64,000 bases of DNA from an uncultured beta proteobacterium (GTDB lineage Bacteria; Pseudomonadota; Gammaproteobacteria; Burkholderiales; Burkholderiaceae_C): the NCBI GenBank assembly GCA_903951445.1, contig CAJBBZ010000120.1, forward strand, positions 1 to 64,000. Direction: 5' to 3'. A program made the translations under genes and the position numbers. Positions 61,254-64,000 of the stretch are shown in pieces. The notes beneath the pieces were generated by a model. It was not told the origin of the DNA, searched no databases, and saw nothing but the letters and a program-made list of their open reading frames with translations. Every line of letters starts with the position of its first letter. The stretch's first letter is position 1.

Positions 61254-63134
61254 ATGAATGCAATCTCCACGCCAGGACTGGACCTCAAAGTCCCTGCCTA
61301 TGTGAAAAACCCACGCCTGATCGCCTGGGTAAGCGATATGGCGACTTTATGCAAACCCGCCGCCATCCACTGGTGCGATGGCTCGCAAGAGGAATACCAA
61401 ATGCTGTGCCAACGTCTGGTCGATGCCGGCACTTTTACGAAGCTCAATGCAGCTAAACGCCCGAACAGTTTTTTAGCTTTGTCCGACCCCAGCGACGTGG
61501 CGCGCGTGGAAGACCGCACCTATATCTGCAGCGAGAAAAAAGAAGACGCCGGCCCCACCAATAACTGGATGGCACCCGCCGAGATGCGCGCCACTTTGCA
61601 GCCATTGTTCGATGGTTGCATGCGCGGACGCACCATGTATGTGGTGCCTTTTTCTATGGGCCCGCTGGGTTCCCACATCGCGCATATCGGTATTGAATTG
61701 AGCGACAGCGCCTATGTCGCAGTCAACCAGCGCATCATGACGCGCATGGGTCGCGCGGTCTACGAGGTGCTGGGCACGGACGGCGACTTCGTGCCTTGCA
61801 TGCACACCGTGGCCGCACCCTTGGCCGAGGGCCAAGCTGATGTGAAATGGCCGTGCAACACAAGCAAGTACATCGTGCACTATCCGCAAACACGCGAGGT
61901 CTGGTCTTACGGTTCGGGCTACGGCGGCAATGCTTTGCTGGGCAAAAAATGTTTTGCACTGCGCATCGCTTCCACCATGGGCCGTGCCGATGCCAGCGCC
62001 AACAGCACCGGCTGGCTGGCCGAGCACATGCTGATTTTGGGCGTGACCAATCCGCAAGGAAAAAAATACCATGTAGCGGCGGCCTTTCCCAGCGCCTGCG
62101 GCAAAACCAATTTCTCCATGCTGGTACCGCCTGCCGGTTTCGAAGGCTGGAAGGTCAGCACCATTGGTGATGACATCGCCTGGATCAAGCCGCACAGCGA
62201 TGGCCGCATGTACGCCATCAACCCCGAGGCGGGTTATTTCGGCGTCGCGCCCGGCACCAATTACCACACCAACCCCAACTGCATGGCTTGCCTGAATCAC
62301 GACGTCATCTTCACCAATGTCGCACTGACCGACGACGGCGATGTGTGGTGGGAAGGCATGGAAAAAGACGACGGCAAATTGCCCGCGCATTTGATCGATT
62401 GGCAGGGCAAAGACTGGACACCGGCCATCGCCAAAGAAACCGGCGCCAAAGCCGCGCACCCGAACTCGCGCTTTACCGTGGCCGCCACCAACAACCCGGC
62501 GCTAGACAGCGCATGGGACGATGCCAACGGCGTGCCCATTGACGCCTTTATCTTTGGCGGTCGCCGTTCCACCACCGTGCCGCTGGTCACCGAGGCGCGC
62601 AACTGGGTAGAGGGCGTGTACATGGCGGCCACCATGGGCTCAGAAACCACGGCAGCCGCTGCGGGCAAGCAAGGCGTAGTGCGGCGCGATCCCTTTGCCA
62701 TGCTGCCGTTTACCGGCTACAACGTGAGCGACTATTTTCAGCACTGGCTCAACATCGGCCAAAAAATGGGCCAGGCCGGCGCCAAGCTACCGGCGATTTA
62801 CTGCGTCAACTGGTTTCGCAAAGATGCTGAGGGCAAGTTTGTGTGGCCCGGCTATGGTGAAAACATGCGCGTGCTCAAGTGGATGATTGAGCGCATTGAA
62901 GGCAAAACCATGGGTGTGGATAACGGCTTTGGTATCAGCCCGGCTTTTGACGAAATCACCTGGACGGGACTGGAGTTCACCAAGGCGCAGTTCGCGACGG
63001 TGACGAGTCTGGACAAGGCCGATTGGAAAACCGAAATCGCTTTGCATACCGAGTTGTTCAAGCAGTTGGCCTACCACCTGCCGGCGCAACTTGAAAGTAC
63101 TAAAGCGCAATTGGAGCAGCGCCTGGCGGCTTAA
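61254..63134 (+). CDS. pckG: Phosphoenolpyruvate carboxykinase (GTP)
   Basis: PckG decarboxylates oxaloacetate to phosphoenolpyruvate with GTP, supplying gluconeogenesis. The 626-residue protein is the GTP type: P-loop [18 protein letters not shown] with the reactive Cys, [16 protein letters not shown], metal/substrate residues in [20 protein letters not shown], and [22 protein letters not shown] precedes the ATG at 61254. The presence of pckG fits an organism living on organic acids, like the acyl-CoA and beta-alanine genes nearby. Confidence 0.97.
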   Translation: MNAISTPGLDLKVPAYVKNPRLIAWVSDMATLCKPAAIHWCDGSQEEYQMLCQRLVDAGTFTKLNAAKRPNSFLALSDPSDVARVEDRTYICSEKKEDAGPTNNWMAPAEMRATLQPLFDGCMRGRTMYVVPFSMGPLGSHIAHIGIELSDSAYVAVNQRIMTRMGRAVYEVLGTDGDFVPCMHTVAAPLAEGQADVKWPCNTSKYIVHYPQTREVWSYGSGYGGNALLGKKCFALRIASTMGRADASANSTGWLAEHMLILGVTNPQGKKYHVAAAFPSACGKTNFSMLVPPAGFEGWKVSTIGDDIAWIKPHSDGRMYAINPEAGYFGVAPGTNYHTNPNCMACLNHDVIFTNVALTDDGDVWWEGMEKDDGKLPAHLIDWQGKDWTPAIAKETGAKAAHPNSRFTVAATNNPALDSAWDDANGVPIDAFIFGGRRSTTVPLVTEARNWVEGVYMAATMGSETTAAAAGKQGVVRRDPFAMLPFTGYNVSDYFQHWLNIGQKMGQAGAKLPAIYCVNWFRKDAEGKFVWPGYGENMRVLKWMIERIEGKTMGVDNGFGISPAFDEITWTGLEFTKAQFATVTSLDKADWKTEIALHTELFKQLAYHLPAQLESTKAQLEQRLAA

Positions 63135-63460
63135 AACCATCGCTGCGGCGAGGAATACGCCGCAGCGATGCCAGAGAACCCGGGAGCTTTGCTGGCGGGC
63201 GTCAAGTCGTCGCCAAAAGGGAAAAGGTGTTCGGCCCCGATACCTTCAAAAGTGCAGCTAAAGGCATTTGCACGCCGTCCTGCACCTTGTGGCCGCCCTG
63301 GGAAACGAAGCCACCGACTGGAAATTATTTTGTTGCGAGCTGAAATATTTATCAACAAAACGAGGGTTTTCACTAGGCTCCGTCAAAATCAGCGAATCCA
63401 TAATGGGGTTTAGGTAATAATTTAGCGCCTAGTTTTATCAAATATTGATTGGAGCCCATC
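63135..63460. other. Non-coding gap between pckG and dctP
   Basis: These 326 bases hold the stem-loop after pckG, then about 150 bases with no recognisable feature, then an AT-rich stretch from about 63325 to the dctP start that probably carries its promoter. No clear -35/-10 pair could be assigned. Confidence 0.5.
63138..63170 (+). terminator. Stem-loop after pckG
   Basis: CATCGCTGCGGCG (63138-63150) and CGCCGCAGCGATG (63158-63170) are exact reverse complements around a seven-base loop, starting three bases past the pckG stop. The stem is very stable but lacks a following T-run, so it may act with Rho or as a 3'-end protector. Confidence 0.6.
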
Positions 63461-64000
63461 TTGACTGACAACAAAATCCCACGCCGTCGCAATCTACTTA
63501 AAGGTATGGCCATTGCCGCTGGTGCAATGTCTGCCCCCATGATTGCCAAGGGGCAAACTGGCCCGATTTCCATGCGGTGGCAGAGCACTTGGCCTGCCAA
63601 AGACATTTTTCATGAGTACGCCCAAGATTACGCCAAAAAAGTCAATGACATGACGGGTGGCGATCTGAAAATTGAAGTGTTGCCAGCAGGTTCTGTGGTA
63701 CCCGCCTTCGGTTTGCTCGAAGCAGTGTCCAAAGGCACATTGGACGGCGGTCACGGCGTGTTGGGCTACCACTACGGTAAGCAAAACGCTTTGGCTTTGT
63801 GGAACTCGGGCCCGGCCTTCGGCATGGATGCCAATATGCTGTTGTCATGGCACAAGTACGGCGGCGGCACTGAGTTGCTAGCCAAGTTGTACGCCTCGAT
63901 CGGCGGCAACGTGCAGTCTTTCTTGTACGGCCCCATGTCCACACAGCCCTTGGGCTGGTTTAAAAAGCCCATCACCAATTCAGCTGACTTCAAAGGTTTG
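63461..64000 (+). CDS. dctP: TRAP transporter solute-binding protein DctP (3' end outside window)
   Basis: The visible 180 residues belong to a periplasmic receptor of a TRAP transporter. It starts at TTG (63461) with TTGGAG upstream; no ATG fits. The N-terminus PRRRNLLKGMAIAAG is a twin-arginine signal, unusual but known for such receptors. The mature part has MRWQSTWPAKDIFHEYAQDY, the VLPAGSVVPAFGLLEAVSKG region and GYHYGKQNALALWNSGPAFG, which fit the DctP group for carboxylates and related organic acids. The membrane subunits should lie beyond 64000. Confidence 0.88.
   Translation, partial: MTDNKIPRRRNLLKGMAIAAGAMSAPMIAKGQTGPISMRWQSTWPAKDIFHEYAQDYAKKVNDMTGGDLKIEVLPAGSVVPAFGLLEAVSKGTLDGGHGVLGYHYGKQNALALWNSGPAFGMDANMLLSWHKYGGGTELLAKLYASIGGNVQSFLYGPMSTQPLGWFKKPITNSADFKGL

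Noticed and set aside
61473-62459. Minus-strand open frame of 328 codons inside pckG
   Set aside because: pckG is complete and unmistakable on the other strand.
1-64000. CRISPR array, prophage, insertion sequence or tRNA genes
   Set aside because: No regularly spaced repeats, phage structural genes, transposase motifs or cloverleaf sequences were recognised by reading.

Overview
The window reads as a stretch of a GC-rich betaproteobacterial chromosome, most likely order Burkholderiales, family Comamonadaceae. That rests on gene content and order that I recognise rather than on any search: purE-purK followed by a long-form threonylcarbamoyl-AMP synthase, a PhaM-type polyhydroxyalkanoate granule protein, a LiuR-controlled isovaleryl-CoA dehydrogenase block, lnt-corC next to glyQ-glyS-gmhB-plsC, dapF-DUF484-xerC, and GTP-dependent PEP carboxykinase. 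No rRNA, tRNA, prophage, transposase or CRISPR array was seen. The one structural RNA gene is rnpB (41920-42291).

Layout. 1-6.8 kb: thioredoxin-like CnoX (cut by the window edge), purE/purK, tsaC, a FIST sensor protein, phaM, an SRAP-family protein and a small membrane protein. 6.9-15.6 kb: regulators and amino-acid catabolism, with D-amino acid dehydrogenase, a LysR regulator divergent from an omega-amino acid:pyruvate aminotransferase, and mmsA (together a route from beta-alanine to acetyl-CoA). 15.6-18.8 kb: a small winged-helix regulator, a membrane protein and the ABC-F ATPase Uup. 18.8-28.8 kb: a vapBC module, then a long minus-strand run of acyl-CoA metabolism genes (CoA-transferase, acyl-CoA dehydrogenase, thiolase, aceK, carbonic anhydrase, isovaleryl-CoA dehydrogenase, thioesterase, liuR). 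It ends at a perfect 22-bp LiuR-type palindrome, beyond which a metallo-beta-lactamase-fold gene diverges. 29.9-38.9 kb: envelope and translation housekeeping. 39-46 kb: a patchwork of three more toxin-antitoxin pairs, a Nudix hydrolase, cysteine synthase, rnpB, and the threonine dehydrogenase/Kbl operon with its divergent XRE-cupin regulator. 46.2-59.4 kb: an unusual RluF-like protein, dapF-DUF484-xerC, an 820-bp non-coding region with DnaA-box matches and a repeated GCTAAG-type motif, and the DNA-maintenance genes priA, rep and recQ. 59.6-64 kb: small proteins, a periplasmic glutathione peroxidase, pckG and the start of a TRAP-type solute receptor.

The most interesting signals are the xerC-priA intergenic region (three DnaA-like boxes plus six related 14-17 bp motifs in both orientations), a palindromic interspersed repeat found in two intergenic copies and once in frame inside priA, a possible terminator/antiterminator leader before the aminotransferase, a pseudouridine-synthase homologue with Glu at the catalytic Asp position, and four toxin-antitoxin modules within about 27 kb, one of them ending 23 bases before rnpB. 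All coordinates and motifs were read by eye. Functions come from family recognition, and starts were chosen by ribosome-binding sites, gene overlaps and family length.
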